A DNA stretch of 57,019 bases from Bacteroidia bacterium (GTDB lineage Bacteria; Bacteroidota; Bacteroidia; JADZBD01), in assembly GCA_020054095.1 (NCBI GenBank), contig JAGVMA010000086.1, positions 1-57,019 on the forward strand. The letters run 5' to 3'. The notes below the pieces were generated by a model. That model saw nothing but the letters and a program-made list of their open reading frames with translations, was not told the DNA's origin and did no database searches. The position numbers and the translations under genes are program-made. Each line of letters starts with the position of its first letter. Position 1 is the first letter of the stretch. This document shows, in pieces, positions 25,984 through 34,201 of this stretch.

Positions 25984-26649
25984 GTGTTAAGGAAAACAAT
26001 CAAATACATTTTATCAAAGACAAGAAAACCTTGGCTTGAAAAAAAACTGTTAAAAGAACAAATTTATGTTTACGATGAAATTCATTTGACAATTCCCTCG
26101 GGCGTTTTTCACCCCAATTATTTTTATAGCACTAAATTTTTATTAAGCTACATTAAATCACTATATGTTAAGGACAAAACTGTACTTGAACTCGGCTGTG
26201 GTAGCGGATTAATCTCACTTTATTGTGCAAAAGTAGGTGCACTCACTACAGCCGTTGATATTAGTACCAAAGCGGTGGAGACACTTAAAATAAATGCAAT
26301 TAGAAATCAATTAAAACTAAATGTGATAGAATCAAATATGTTTTCAAATCTATCCGATTCTAAATTCGATTTTATTTTTGTTAACCCACCTTACTATCCT
26401 AAAAACCCAATTTCTATTGAGCAGCACGCTTGGTATTGTGGCGAAAATCACGAATATTTTATTTCTTTTTTCTCTAAATTAATTAATCACATAAGTTCAA
26501 GTTCTCTTTGTTTAATGGTTCTTTCTGATGATTGTGATATCAAAAATATTAATCAAATAGCAGCCAAATTCTCTTTCAAAATGGATGTGCTAAAAACTAA
26601 ATCATTTTTGGCCGAGCTAAATTTTATCTACACTATTTCTTATATTTAA
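25984..26649 (+). CDS. SAM-dependent methyltransferase with NPPY motif
   Basis: A 221-residue class I methyltransferase. VLELGCGSGLISLYCAK (G71 region) binds SAM and FVNPPYYP (N134-Y137) is the catalytic loop typical of enzymes that methylate planar or amide nitrogen (HemK/PrmC, TrmN6-like). It has an extra basic N-terminus of 45 residues. GTG start at 25984, two bases after the previous stop. In this context it may act on the pathway product rather than on protein or RNA; that is inference. Confidence 0.83.
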   Translation: MLRKTIKYILSKTRKPWLEKKLLKEQIYVYDEIHLTIPSGVFHPNYFYSTKFLLSYIKSLYVKDKTVLELGCGSGLISLYCAKVGALTTAVDISTKAVETLKINAIRNQLKLNVIESNMFSNLSDSKFDFIFVNPPYYPKNPISIEQHAWYCGENHEYFISFFSKLINHISSSSLCLMVLSDDCDIKNINQIAAKFSFKMDVLKTKSFLAELNFIYTISYI

Positions 26650-26652
26650 CAA

Positions 26653-27603
26653 ATGCTTCTTGCTCCCACATCGCATACAATAAATTCTGATATAAGTATT
26701 AATGATGCTATTGATTTAGTTTCGCCAATTCTATACTTTGATATATTTAATTATCCTCTTTCGCTTTCTGAAATCCACAGTTATACTAAATTAAAGATTG
26801 AACCGGAGGTGAAATTAAAACAGTGGCTTGCTTTTTTTGTTGAGCTTGATTTAATTCAATATGCCGATGGCTTTTACGGTATTAAGAATATTGAAAATAA
26901 TATTTCCAGAAGAAAATTGGGAAACGTAATGGCCAAGACAGTATTAGCAAAAGCCGAAAAGTACATTTCATTAATCAGTAAATTTCCATTCGTTCGAGCA
27001 ATTTTTATTTCCGGCTCGTTGTCAAAAAATTATGCCGATGTTAATTCTGATGTTGATTATTTTATTGTTGCCCAAAAAAACAGATTGTGGGTGTGCCGAA
27101 CTTTACTTGTAGTGTTTAAAAAAATATTTTTATTCAATTCAAAAAAATATTTTTGTGTTAACTATTTTGTTGGTACAGATAATTTAGAGATACCTGATAA
27201 GAATATTTTTACTGCAACGGAAATTGCAACCTTGCTCCCTGTGCATAACCAGCAGGTTTATCACACCTTCTTATCTTCTAATAAATGGGTGTTTGATTTT
27301 TTTCCGAATAAACAAAACAATGCAATTTCTCACGACTCTATAAATATGTCAACCAATTATTTCGAATTTATTTTTGCAGGTAAGTTTGGCAATTGGTTAG
27401 ACGATTTTTTTATGCGAGTAACACTCAGTAGATGGAAGTCTAAATTTTCCGATTTTGATTCGGACTTATTTAATCATGCATTCAGGTCAAGGAAAAACGT
27501 GTCGAAGCATCACCCAAATAATTTTCAAAACATAGTTTTAAACGAACTTGCAATAAAAAAGCAGAAATTTATTGAAGCATTCAATACAGCTATTTATAAA
27601 TGA
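26653..27603 (+). CDS. Nucleotidyltransferase-domain protein (GS-X10-DXD)
   Basis: A 316-residue protein. FISGSLSKNYADVNSDVDYF has the polymerase-beta-type signature G121-S122-X10-D133-X-D135, so it should transfer a nucleotide to a small molecule, lipid headgroup or protein. The N-terminal 90 residues are a winged-helix-like region (FDIFNYPLSLSEIHSYT); the C-terminal part is basic with no clear motif. It overlaps the next radical SAM gene by ATGA, so translation is coupled. The target is unknown. Confidence 0.75.
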   Translation: MLLAPTSHTINSDISINDAIDLVSPILYFDIFNYPLSLSEIHSYTKLKIEPEVKLKQWLAFFVELDLIQYADGFYGIKNIENNISRRKLGNVMAKTVLAKAEKYISLISKFPFVRAIFISGSLSKNYADVNSDVDYFIVAQKNRLWVCRTLLVVFKKIFLFNSKKYFCVNYFVGTDNLEIPDKNIFTATEIATLLPVHNQQVYHTFLSSNKWVFDFFPNKQNNAISHDSINMSTNYFEFIFAGKFGNWLDDFFMRVTLSRWKSKFSDFDSDLFNHAFRSRKNVSKHHPNNFQNIVLNELAIKKQKFIEAFNTAIYK

Positions 27604-29051
27604 AAATATTTCTAACACATTCTTATTTTTTAAAATTCGACCCCAAACAATTCAATATTGGACAGCCATACGCACCAATTGGCACTTTGTATGCTGCTTC
27701 TGTTTTAAGAAAAAATGGTTACAATGTACATTTTTATGATACAATGTTTTGCACTTCGCCAACTGATATTATTGGTGAATTAAATGCATTTAAGCCCGAT
27801 TTGTTTTTGATTTATGATGACGGCTTTAATTACCTCACTAAAATGTGCCTCACAAATATGAGAGATGCTGCATTTGAAATGATACAGCTTGCCAAATTTG
27901 TAAATGCTAAAGTATTAGTTTCTAGTTCTGATTCTACTGATCATTTTAAAACATACCTCAATAGAGGAGCTGACTATATTATAAAAGGGGAAGGCGAGCA
28001 AACCTTGCTCGAAACCATTTCAACTATCAGAGACAACAGAATTGATTTTTCTTCAATTAGTGGTTTGTCATATTTTGAAAATAGTATTGTAAAATCTACA
28101 CCACCTCGAACAGTTGTTAGAGATTTAGATTCAATTCCTTTTCCGGCTTGGGATTTAATAAATATTGAACCATACCGAAATATGTGGATGAATAGTAGCG
28201 GTTATTTTTCAATGAATATGACCACTACAAGAGGGTGCCCATATAAGTGTAATTGGTGTGCCAAGCCAATTTATGGTAATCGCTATAATTCGCGCTCGCC
28301 ACAAAATGTGATTGACGAGTTATTATTGATGAAACAAAAATTTAATTTTTCTTATATTTGGTTTTGCGATGATATTTTTGGGTTAAAACCTGGCTGGGTC
28401 AATGAGTTTTCAGAGTTATTAAATAATAACAATCTTAAAATTAAATTTAAGATACAATCGAGAGTAGATTTGTTACTTCATGATAATCAGCTAAAAGCTT
28501 TGGCGGATTCAGGTTGCGATACAATTTGGGTAGGCGCAGAAAGCGGTTCGCAAAAAATATTAGATGCTATGGAGAAAGGAACAAAAGTGGAGCAGATTTA
28601 TGAAGCTACAGAATTGATGAAAAAAAATGGAATCAAACCTGCATTTTTTTTACAGTTCGGTTACCCCGGTGAAACCATTGACGATATAAATCTCACAATA
28701 AAAATGCTTAATGATTTATTGCCCGAAGATATTGGCATTTCTATCTCTTACCCGTTACCCGGAACTAAATTTTATGACAATGTAAAGGAGCAATTAAAAC
28801 AAAAAGCAAACTGGACAGATAGTGATGATTTATCACTTATGTTTAACAATGCTTACAGTCCTGCATTTTACAAGCAACTGCATCGTTACGTCCATAAAAA
28901 TTACCGAAACTGGCAAGGTATTGCTTCGTTAAAAAACTTGTTCAAAGGAAATTTTGTGCTGAACTATAAATCATTAAAAAGTGTGTTTTCTCCAATCTAT
29001 TTTGCTCCTGCATCCTATTTTGCTAAAGTAAAACTCAAATCACTTGCTTAG
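27600..29051 (+). CDS. Cobalamin-type radical SAM enzyme (B)
   Basis: A 483-residue protein. The opening PYAPIGTLYAASVLRKNGYN with FYDTMF is the B12-binding Rossmann start seen in BchE- and hopanoid-type radical SAM enzymes. The cluster motif is C213, C217 and C220 in RGCPYKCNWC. GAESGSQKILDAMEKG and FLQFGYPGET follow in the core. The C-terminal 90 residues are aromatic and basic. It resembles enzyme C (29851-31239) along its length, so B and C arose by duplication. Confidence 0.87.
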   Translation: MKIFLTHSYFLKFDPKQFNIGQPYAPIGTLYAASVLRKNGYNVHFYDTMFCTSPTDIIGELNAFKPDLFLIYDDGFNYLTKMCLTNMRDAAFEMIQLAKFVNAKVLVSSSDSTDHFKTYLNRGADYIIKGEGEQTLLETISTIRDNRIDFSSISGLSYFENSIVKSTPPRTVVRDLDSIPFPAWDLINIEPYRNMWMNSSGYFSMNMTTTRGCPYKCNWCAKPIYGNRYNSRSPQNVIDELLLMKQKFNFSYIWFCDDIFGLKPGWVNEFSELLNNNNLKIKFKIQSRVDLLLHDNQLKALADSGCDTIWVGAESGSQKILDAMEKGTKVEQIYEATELMKKNGIKPAFFLQFGYPGETIDDINLTIKMLNDLLPEDIGISISYPLPGTKFYDNVKEQLKQKANWTDSDDLSLMFNNAYSPAFYKQLHRYVHKNYRNWQGIASLKNLFKGNFVLNYKSLKSVFSPIYFAPASYFAKVKLKSLA

Positions 29052-29053
29052 CC

Positions 29054-29854
29054 ATGGAATTAACCAATGCAATATTTGATGGAGCTGCAAAAACATACGA
29101 TGCTGATTTTTCGTTTACTACGATTGGTAAATTGCAAAGGCAGAGAGTGTGGTCTTTTATAAAAAATAGATTTACAAACAAAACACATACAATCTTAGAG
29201 ATAAATTGCGGTACGGGTGAAGATGCAATATGGCTCGCCAATAATGGTCATAGAGTTATCGCAACAGATGTTTCAAATGTTATGATTACAGTCTGTCTTG
29301 GCAAAAAAATAATTAACGAAGCCCGAAACGTACAATTTTTAAATGCATCTTATTTAGATGTTCACAATAAGTTTCCAAATCAAAAATTTGATTTTATATT
29401 TTCCAATTTTGGTGGACTTAATTGCGCAAATAAATCAGACTTATCAGCACTTTCAAAATCTTTTAGCACCATGTTATGCTTAAACGGCAAATTATTATTT
29501 GTTATAATGGGCAGAAAATGTTGGATTGAGCGCACCTATTTCCTATTAAAAGGTAAAATTGCTGAGGCCAAAAGGCGCAAATCACCGAATGGAGTTCGCA
29601 CAAAAATTGGCGATAGTATTTTCTTTACATACTATTATTCGCCTAATGAAATAAAAAAAATATTTGCTGATGATTTTATTGTAAGTTTTAGAAAGCCAAT
29701 TGGAATAACAATACCTCCATCTTACTTGGAAAAATATTTTTCTAATAAAAAATTACTTTTATCTGTTTTGAACAAATGCGAAAGTTTATTTGGGTGTTTC
29801 CCATTTTTGTCGAATTATGCCGATCATTACTTAATTGAGCTCACAAAACGATGA
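29054..29854 (+). CDS. SAM-dependent methyltransferase
   Basis: A 266-residue class I methyltransferase. ILEINCGTGEDAIWLANNGH (about 47-66) and VIATDVS form the SAM site, with FDFIFSNFGGLNC as the post-motif strand. It lacks NPPY, so an O- or C-methylation role is more likely than for the first methyltransferase. A basic lid (KGKIAEAKRRKSP) follows near residue 168. It sits 2 bases after enzyme B and overlaps enzyme C by ATGA. Confidence 0.85.
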   Translation: MELTNAIFDGAAKTYDADFSFTTIGKLQRQRVWSFIKNRFTNKTHTILEINCGTGEDAIWLANNGHRVIATDVSNVMITVCLGKKIINEARNVQFLNASYLDVHNKFPNQKFDFIFSNFGGLNCANKSDLSALSKSFSTMLCLNGKLLFVIMGRKCWIERTYFLLKGKIAEAKRRKSPNGVRTKIGDSIFFTYYYSPNEIKKIFADDFIVSFRKPIGITIPPSYLEKYFSNKKLLLSVLNKCESLFGCFPFLSNYADHYLIELTKR

Positions 29855-31239
29855 AGATAGTTTTTACTCATGGGTACTTTTTAAATGATGATGCGAAAGA
29901 GCAAGCTATCATGCGACCGTACTCTCCACTCGGAATCCTTTACCTATCATCTCATCTTGAAAAGAATGGTTTTTCAAATAGTATTTTCGATACTACATTT
30001 TCGAGTTTTGATACATTGAAAGAGTATTTATATGCTGAATTGCCCGACATTGTTGCTATTTACACTAACCTGATGACTAAACTTAATGTGCTTAAAATAC
30101 TTTCATACATTAAAATATCTGATAAATTAAAACACACTAAAATTATTTTGGGTGGACCGGAGGTAAAGAATCATTCAAGTAATTTTATAAATGCCGGAGC
30201 TGATTATGTTATAGTTGGCGAAGGCGAAGAAACTATGCTTGAACTAACCAAATTTCTTTCCGGTGAAAATATTATGCTCAAAGAAATTTGCGGAATTGTT
30301 TACAGAGGCGAAAATGACTTGATAGTTACAAATGCAGAGCGAGCACTCATTAAAAATATTGATTCACTATCATTTCCTAATAGAAGTAAAATTAATTTTC
30401 AGTTGTATTTAGATGCATGGAAAAATGCACACGGCATGAGTACACTTTCAATGAGCACCATGCGTGGCTGCCCTTACACCTGTAACTGGTGTAGCAGGGC
30501 TGTTTATGGATTGAGCTATAGAAGAAGAAGCCCTAAGCTTGTTGTTGATGAAATTATTTTTCTTCAACAAAATTATCTGTTTGATTCAATTTGGTTTGTT
30601 GACGATGTTTTTACCATAAGCCACAAATGGCTTGAAGAATTCGCTACAGAAATTAAAATGAGAAATGTTAGCGTTAAATACGAATGCATAACTCGAGCAG
30701 ACAGAATGAATGATAGCGTTGTATCATTGCTGAAACAAAGTGGCTGTTTCCGAGTTTGGATTGGAGCAGAAAGTGGTTCGCAAAAAATTATTGATGCGAT
30801 GGATAGGCGAGTAAAAGTGGAACAAGTAGGTAGTATGATTAAGTTGTCGCAAGAAGCAGGTATGGAAGCAGGAACATTTATTATGCTGGGCTATCCGGGG
30901 GAAACCGAGAAAGATATTGCACAAACATTACATCACTTAAAAAAATCAAATCCTGATTTATATACTATAACTATTGCTTATCCTATTAAAGGAACACAAT
31001 TGTATGCCGAAGTAGAAAGTAATTTTGTGGAAAAATTAGATTGGAATTTATCAACCGATAGAGATATTGATTATAAACGAACTTATAAACGGAAGTATTA
31101 CGATTATGCAGTTAGATGGGTGTATAATGAAATGGCATTACACAAAGAAAAAGGAAAGCAACATCCTAACTATTTTAAATATCCCTATTATATGATAAAA
31201 TCGTTTGGTTCGAGGCTTGGTATGTCTTTCCACCGTTAG
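29851..31239 (+). CDS. Cobalamin-type radical SAM enzyme (C)
   Basis: A 462-residue paralogue of enzyme B. It shares the opening MKIVFTHGYFLNDDAKE and PYSPLGILYLSSHLEKNGF, the LGGPEVKNHSSNF strand of a B12-binding domain, and C207, C211 and C214 in RGCPYTCNWC. GAESGSQKIIDAMDR and IMLGYPGET match enzyme B closely. The last 70 residues end RLGMSFHR. The stop overlaps that of the convergent haem lipoprotein gene. Last gene of the operon. Confidence 0.87.
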   Translation: MKIVFTHGYFLNDDAKEQAIMRPYSPLGILYLSSHLEKNGFSNSIFDTTFSSFDTLKEYLYAELPDIVAIYTNLMTKLNVLKILSYIKISDKLKHTKIILGGPEVKNHSSNFINAGADYVIVGEGEETMLELTKFLSGENIMLKEICGIVYRGENDLIVTNAERALIKNIDSLSFPNRSKINFQLYLDAWKNAHGMSTLSMSTMRGCPYTCNWCSRAVYGLSYRRRSPKLVVDEIIFLQQNYLFDSIWFVDDVFTISHKWLEEFATEIKMRNVSVKYECITRADRMNDSVVSLLKQSGCFRVWIGAESGSQKIIDAMDRRVKVEQVGSMIKLSQEAGMEAGTFIMLGYPGETEKDIAQTLHHLKKSNPDLYTITIAYPIKGTQLYAEVESNFVEKLDWNLSTDRDIDYKRTYKRKYYDYAVRWVYNEMALHKEKGKQHPNYFKYPYYMIKSFGSRLGMSFHR

Positions 31240-31721
31240 TGAAAATCAAATGTAAGTACTTGGTCATTTATAGCTGCATTGTGACAGGAAGTACAAACTC
31301 CTGCATCTTTTAAAACGCTGTATATTATCTCTCCATCTGGTTTATATTCCCCCCATAGCCATGCTCCATTTTTTTTAAACATTACAGCATATAAAGTTCT
31401 GTTCCCGTTTGCCGCATCAAATGCTTCTTTAACAATTACTGATGAATCTGGGAATGTGCCATTTGAAGGTAGCTCGCCAGTTTGTACATCTAACGCTGTT
31501 TGTGCCTTTGCATTAAATAATAATCTGAATATTCCGTGTGGGCTGCCACCTGCGGGTGGTAAAAACAATGCATTTTGATAATAACGGTATCCTGAAGTAT
31601 CAATACATAAGTTGTACATAAACGCATCGTTTATTTGACCAATAATTGCCCCCTTGTCCTTAGTACATGAAATAATTATCAATACAATAAGCGTGAATGT
31701 ATACGTTATTTTTTTTCGCAT
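31236..31721 (-). CDS. c-type haem lipoprotein (cytochrome P460-like)
   Basis: A 161-residue lipoprotein (signal ends LIIISCTKD, Cys19). One haem c attachment motif CTSCH lies near residue 145 (DAGVCTSCHN), preceded by NGAWLWGEYKPDGEI. This order (Trp-rich strand, short link, CxxCH, short tail) resembles cytochrome P460-fold proteins. No distal Met is obvious, so it could bind a gas or peroxide rather than only carry electrons; that is inference. It is convergent with, and unrelated to, the radical SAM operon. Confidence 0.7.
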   Translation of the reverse strand: MRKKITYTFTLIVLIIISCTKDKGAIIGQINDAFMYNLCIDTSGYRYYQNALFLPPAGGSPHGIFRLLFNAKAQTALDVQTGELPSNGTFPDSSVIVKEAFDAANGNRTLYAVMFKKNGAWLWGEYKPDGEIIYSVLKDAGVCTSCHNAAINDQVLTFDFH

Positions 31722-31735
31722 TAACTAATCTACGT

Positions 31736-31774
31736 AAAAAATCCCTGAAGTGTTTTACTTCAGGGATTTTTTTT
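31736..31774 (-). terminator. Intrinsic terminator downstream of yceI
   Basis: The perfect 11-bp stem ATCCCTGAAGT (31741-31751) / ACTTCAGGGAT (31757-31767) has a 5-base loop and A/T runs on both sides. It lies between yceI and the haem lipoprotein gene on the minus strand, so the two are separate units. Confidence 0.92.
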
Positions 31775-31786
31775 ATTAAGACTAAA

Positions 31787-32386
31787 TTACTTTGTCTGAT
31801 TAAATTCTGAATAATAGGAAATCACAATTTCGTCTGACAATACGGCATCAGTAGCGAAATCTCCAGCCCCTATTTTGTATTCAGAGCGTTTTAATGTATA
31901 TAGTATTTTCACGCCAAGTATTTTTTTGTCTTTATAGAATGGGTGATCTTTCATTGCTGTAATAATTAATGGCAGCTCAACTGTTTTTGTAGTTTCCTTT
32001 ACAGTTAGCTTGCCAGTTACGGTGTATTCGTTACCCTTCTTTTTTGTGAATTTTTCCGATTTAAATGTGATAGATGGGTATTTGGCCGCATCTAAGAAAT
32101 CCGCTCCTTTTACATGACCATTGCGTTGTTCATTAAATGTTTCGATGCTGTTTGCATCAATTGTAAAATCAGCATTTGCTTTTCCTAAATCATTCGGATC
32201 GAAAATTAGCTTCCCATCAAATTTATTGAACTTGCCTAAGAAAGGCGAGCCAAAATGATTTATCACAAATGTCATCGAGGAGTGTAGTTGATCCAAAGTC
32301 CAGTCTCCCGCTGTTTTTTTTGCGGTAAATGCCGTCATAGCTACGCTAATGGCTATGATTGATAGTATTATTGTTGTTTTTTTCAT
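31787..32386 (-). CDS. YceI-family periplasmic lipid-binding protein
   Basis: A 199-residue secreted lipocalin-like protein (signal MKKTTIILSIIAISVAMTAF). DWTLDQLHSSMTFVINHFG, KFDGKLIFDPNDL, FLDAAKYPSITFKS and VTGKLTVKETTKTVELPL are the YceI strands. Family members bind isoprenoid quinones or amphiphiles, and in Bacteroidota they often belong to redox- or quinone-responsive units. A perfect palindrome covers the promoter, so the gene is probably under a repressor. Single-gene unit with its own terminator. Confidence 0.92.
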   Translation of the reverse strand: MKKTTIILSIIAISVAMTAFTAKKTAGDWTLDQLHSSMTFVINHFGSPFLGKFNKFDGKLIFDPNDLGKANADFTIDANSIETFNEQRNGHVKGADFLDAAKYPSITFKSEKFTKKKGNEYTVTGKLTVKETTKTVELPLIITAMKDHPFYKDKKILGVKILYTLKRSEYKIGAGDFATDAVLSDEIVISYYSEFNQTK

Positions 32387-32411
32387 AATGTAATTTTTTT
32401 AATTGTTTTGT

Positions 32412-32452
32412 CAAATATAGTAATAACATTATTTGTTACAACAAATAATGTT
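32412..32452 (-). promoter_or_regulatory. yceI promoter with perfect 13+13 operator palindrome
   Basis: On the minus strand TTG (32441-32439) and TATATTTG (32419-32412, exact TAnnTTTG) are 19 bases apart, an excellent promoter. The inverted repeat AACATTATTTGTT (32425-32437) / AACAAATAATGTT (32440-32452), with two bases between, spans the spacer and the -33 box. A dimeric repressor bound here would block RNA polymerase. The TTTGTT-N2-AACAAA core is like MarR- and HxlR-type operators. Confidence 0.75.
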
Positions 32453-32491
32453 AAAAATTGCATAAGCATCTGATTATAAGGCAATATAAAT

Positions 32492-32977
32492 TTAATTAGG
32501 ACTTAAGAATTTTGAATGCCAACTTCTTGAAACGGGTATCAGCCAATTATTATCAATTTCAGCTTTTAATGATATAAGATTATTAAAAACAAGTGTATCC
32601 GAATTTAATTTTCCCGACTGGAGATGATTTTCAAAATCGTTAATAGAGCAAGTTTTAATTTCGTTTTGAATGGAGTAGGCGGTATTTAGACGGTTAAATA
32701 AATCTAATCGCAACTCACTATCTAATGCGTTAAAGTATTTTACAGATTTATCAATACCACAGCCACTTGCTTTTGCGGCAGCTTCGTCAACTGCAAGTAC
32801 AATAAATTGGTTATGAAAAATTTCAATAGCAGCATTCATCATTTTTCCGTGCGATGTCCATTCACTTATAAATTCGTTCCCACTTTTAATGATGTAATTT
32901 GCTTCTTGTTCAGTGAGCGCCCTTTTGCTTTGGTAAACCCAAATGCGTGAAGTGTCGGGCATGGTTTCAAAATTCAT
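32492..32977 (-). CDS. Conserved Bacteroidota protein, often mislabelled ABC transporter ATPase
   Basis: A 161-residue cytosolic protein with no signal peptide. MPDTSRIWVYQSKRALTEQE, WTSHGKMMNAAIEIFHNQFI and ASGCGIDKSVKYF are hallmarks of a phylum-specific family that automatic pipelines label ABC transporter ATPase, although no Walker A, Walker B or LSGGQ motif is present. The true function is unknown. It lies 1 base downstream of the CCG-domain protein gene (32979), so it belongs to the same operon, which hints at a redox-related role. Confidence 0.8.
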   Translation of the reverse strand: MNFETMPDTSRIWVYQSKRALTEQEANYIIKSGNEFISEWTSHGKMMNAAIEIFHNQFIVLAVDEAAAKASGCGIDKSVKYFNALDSELRLDLFNRLNTAYSIQNEIKTCSINDFENHLQSGKLNSDTLVFNNLISLKAEIDNNWLIPVSRSWHSKFLSPN

Positions 32978-32978
32978 C

Positions 32979-33770
32979 TTATAAATCGTTAGCTTGTGAA
33001 ATAAGTTCGGCTACGTCCATCACTTTTACTTGCTGTTCTTTGTTAAAGTGTTTCACACCATCGGTCATCATCGTCATGCAAAATGGACAGCCGACTGCAA
33101 TTATATTTGGATTTAGCGTCAATGCTTCTTCAGTACGTTCAATATTTACTTCTTTATTTCCTTTTTCTGCTTCTTTAAACATTTGTGCGCCACCGGCACC
33201 ACAGCAAAAACCTTTTGCTTTACTGCGTTTCATTTCTGCTAATTCGCTGTCTAATTTTTGTAATACTTCTCGAGGCGCTTCATATACATCATTTGCTCTG
33301 CCTAAGTAGCATGGGTCGTGAAAAGTAATTTTCTGTCCTTTAAACGCTCCACCTTCTTTTACTTTTACTTTACCATCGTCAATCAATTGCTGAACAAGCT
33401 GTGTATGGTGTATCACCTCGTAGTTTCCTCCTAAAGCAGGGTATTCATTTTTTAACGTATTGAAGCAATGTGGGCAGCCGGTAACAATTTTTTTTACTTC
33501 GTAGCTGTTAAGCACGTTGATGTTGTTCATCGCTTGCATCTGAAATAGAAATTCGTTTCCAGCTCGCTTTGCTGGGTCGCCTGAGCATGATTCTTCGGTG
33601 CCTAATACTGCAAATTTTATCCCAACGTGATTTAAAATTTTAACAATTGCTTTCGTGATTTTTTTTGCTCTATCGTCAAAACTGCCTGCGCATCCTACCC
33701 AAAATAAAAGTTCGGGCTGCTCACCGGTTGCCATAAAATCGGCCATTGTTTTTATTTTAAGCTCTGTCAT
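32979..33770 (-). CDS. CCG-domain Fe-S protein (HdrB/GlcF-like)
   Basis: A 263-residue soluble protein with two cysteine-rich CCG domains (TGCPHCFNTLKNEYP near residue 98; GFCCGAGGAQMF near residue 192), each expected to hold an unusual Fe-S centre as in heterodisulfide reductase HdrB or the GlcF/LldE subunits. WVGCAGSFDDRAKK opens the protein. With the membrane 4Fe-4S protein at 34202 it would form a two-subunit electron-transfer complex. The physiological donor is unknown. It overlaps the HAD gene by one base. Confidence 0.88.
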   Translation of the reverse strand: MTELKIKTMADFMATGEQPELLFWVGCAGSFDDRAKKITKAIVKILNHVGIKFAVLGTEESCSGDPAKRAGNEFLFQMQAMNNINVLNSYEVKKIVTGCPHCFNTLKNEYPALGGNYEVIHHTQLVQQLIDDGKVKVKEGGAFKGQKITFHDPCYLGRANDVYEAPREVLQKLDSELAEMKRSKAKGFCCGAGGAQMFKEAEKGNKEVNIERTEEALTLNPNIIAVGCPFCMTMMTDGVKHFNKEQQVKVMDVAELISQANDL

Positions 33771-34189
33771 TATTCAAAAACTTGTATGGTTGTTTCTTTT
33801 TCAATCAGTTCGCTAAAATTTCCGGTGTAGCGAGTGGCTCGCACTAGGTGATTGTCTATCCAATGGTAATTCCCACCGCGTGGCTTGTTCATCAAAAGTG
33901 CGTGGTATTTGAATCCGTTTTTAATTAGCCATTCTTCTGTAATCTTTCTGTGCTCTTCAGTACGCGATGTGAAGAATGTAATGATGTGCCCTTCCTCAAA
34001 CCATTTATTCAGTCGTATTAGTGCATCTGGATACAAAGAGGCATCTGCCATGCGCCAAGGTTCTTCGTTTGGTATGTCATCGCAAATTGTACCATCTATA
34101 TCAATTAAATAATTTTTTACATGTGAAGGTAATACGGGCGATAATTTTTTCCCGTTCTCAGATATTTCGTTTAGTCTAATTTTAGTCAT
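33770..34189 (-). CDS. HAD-superfamily phosphatase-like protein
   Basis: A 139-residue protein. YLIDIDGTICDDIPNEEPW holds the HAD nucleophile motif DxDGT and FFTSRTEEH is motif II. GNYHWIDNHLVRATRY is a C-terminal signature of this phylum-specific group, which databases often name phosphoheptose isomerase without support from any SIS domain. A clear motif IV acidic pair is not visible, so activity is uncertain. It sits between the two halves of the Fe-S redox pair, coupled on one side (1-base overlap). Confidence 0.78.
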   Translation of the reverse strand: MTKIRLNEISENGKKLSPVLPSHVKNYLIDIDGTICDDIPNEEPWRMADASLYPDALIRLNKWFEEGHIITFFTSRTEEHRKITEEWLIKNGFKYHALLMNKPRGGNYHWIDNHLVRATRYTGNFSELIEKETTIQVFE

Positions 34190-34201
34190 TTCTTTTTTTA
34201 T

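Noticed and set aside
24482-31239. Complete hopanoid or bacteriochlorophyll pathway
   Set aside because: The radical SAM proteins resemble those families in layout, but squalene cyclase, other hpn genes and bch genes are absent.
33770-34189. Phosphoheptose isomerase
   Set aside because: This is a common database label for the family, but the protein has HAD motifs and no SIS domain.
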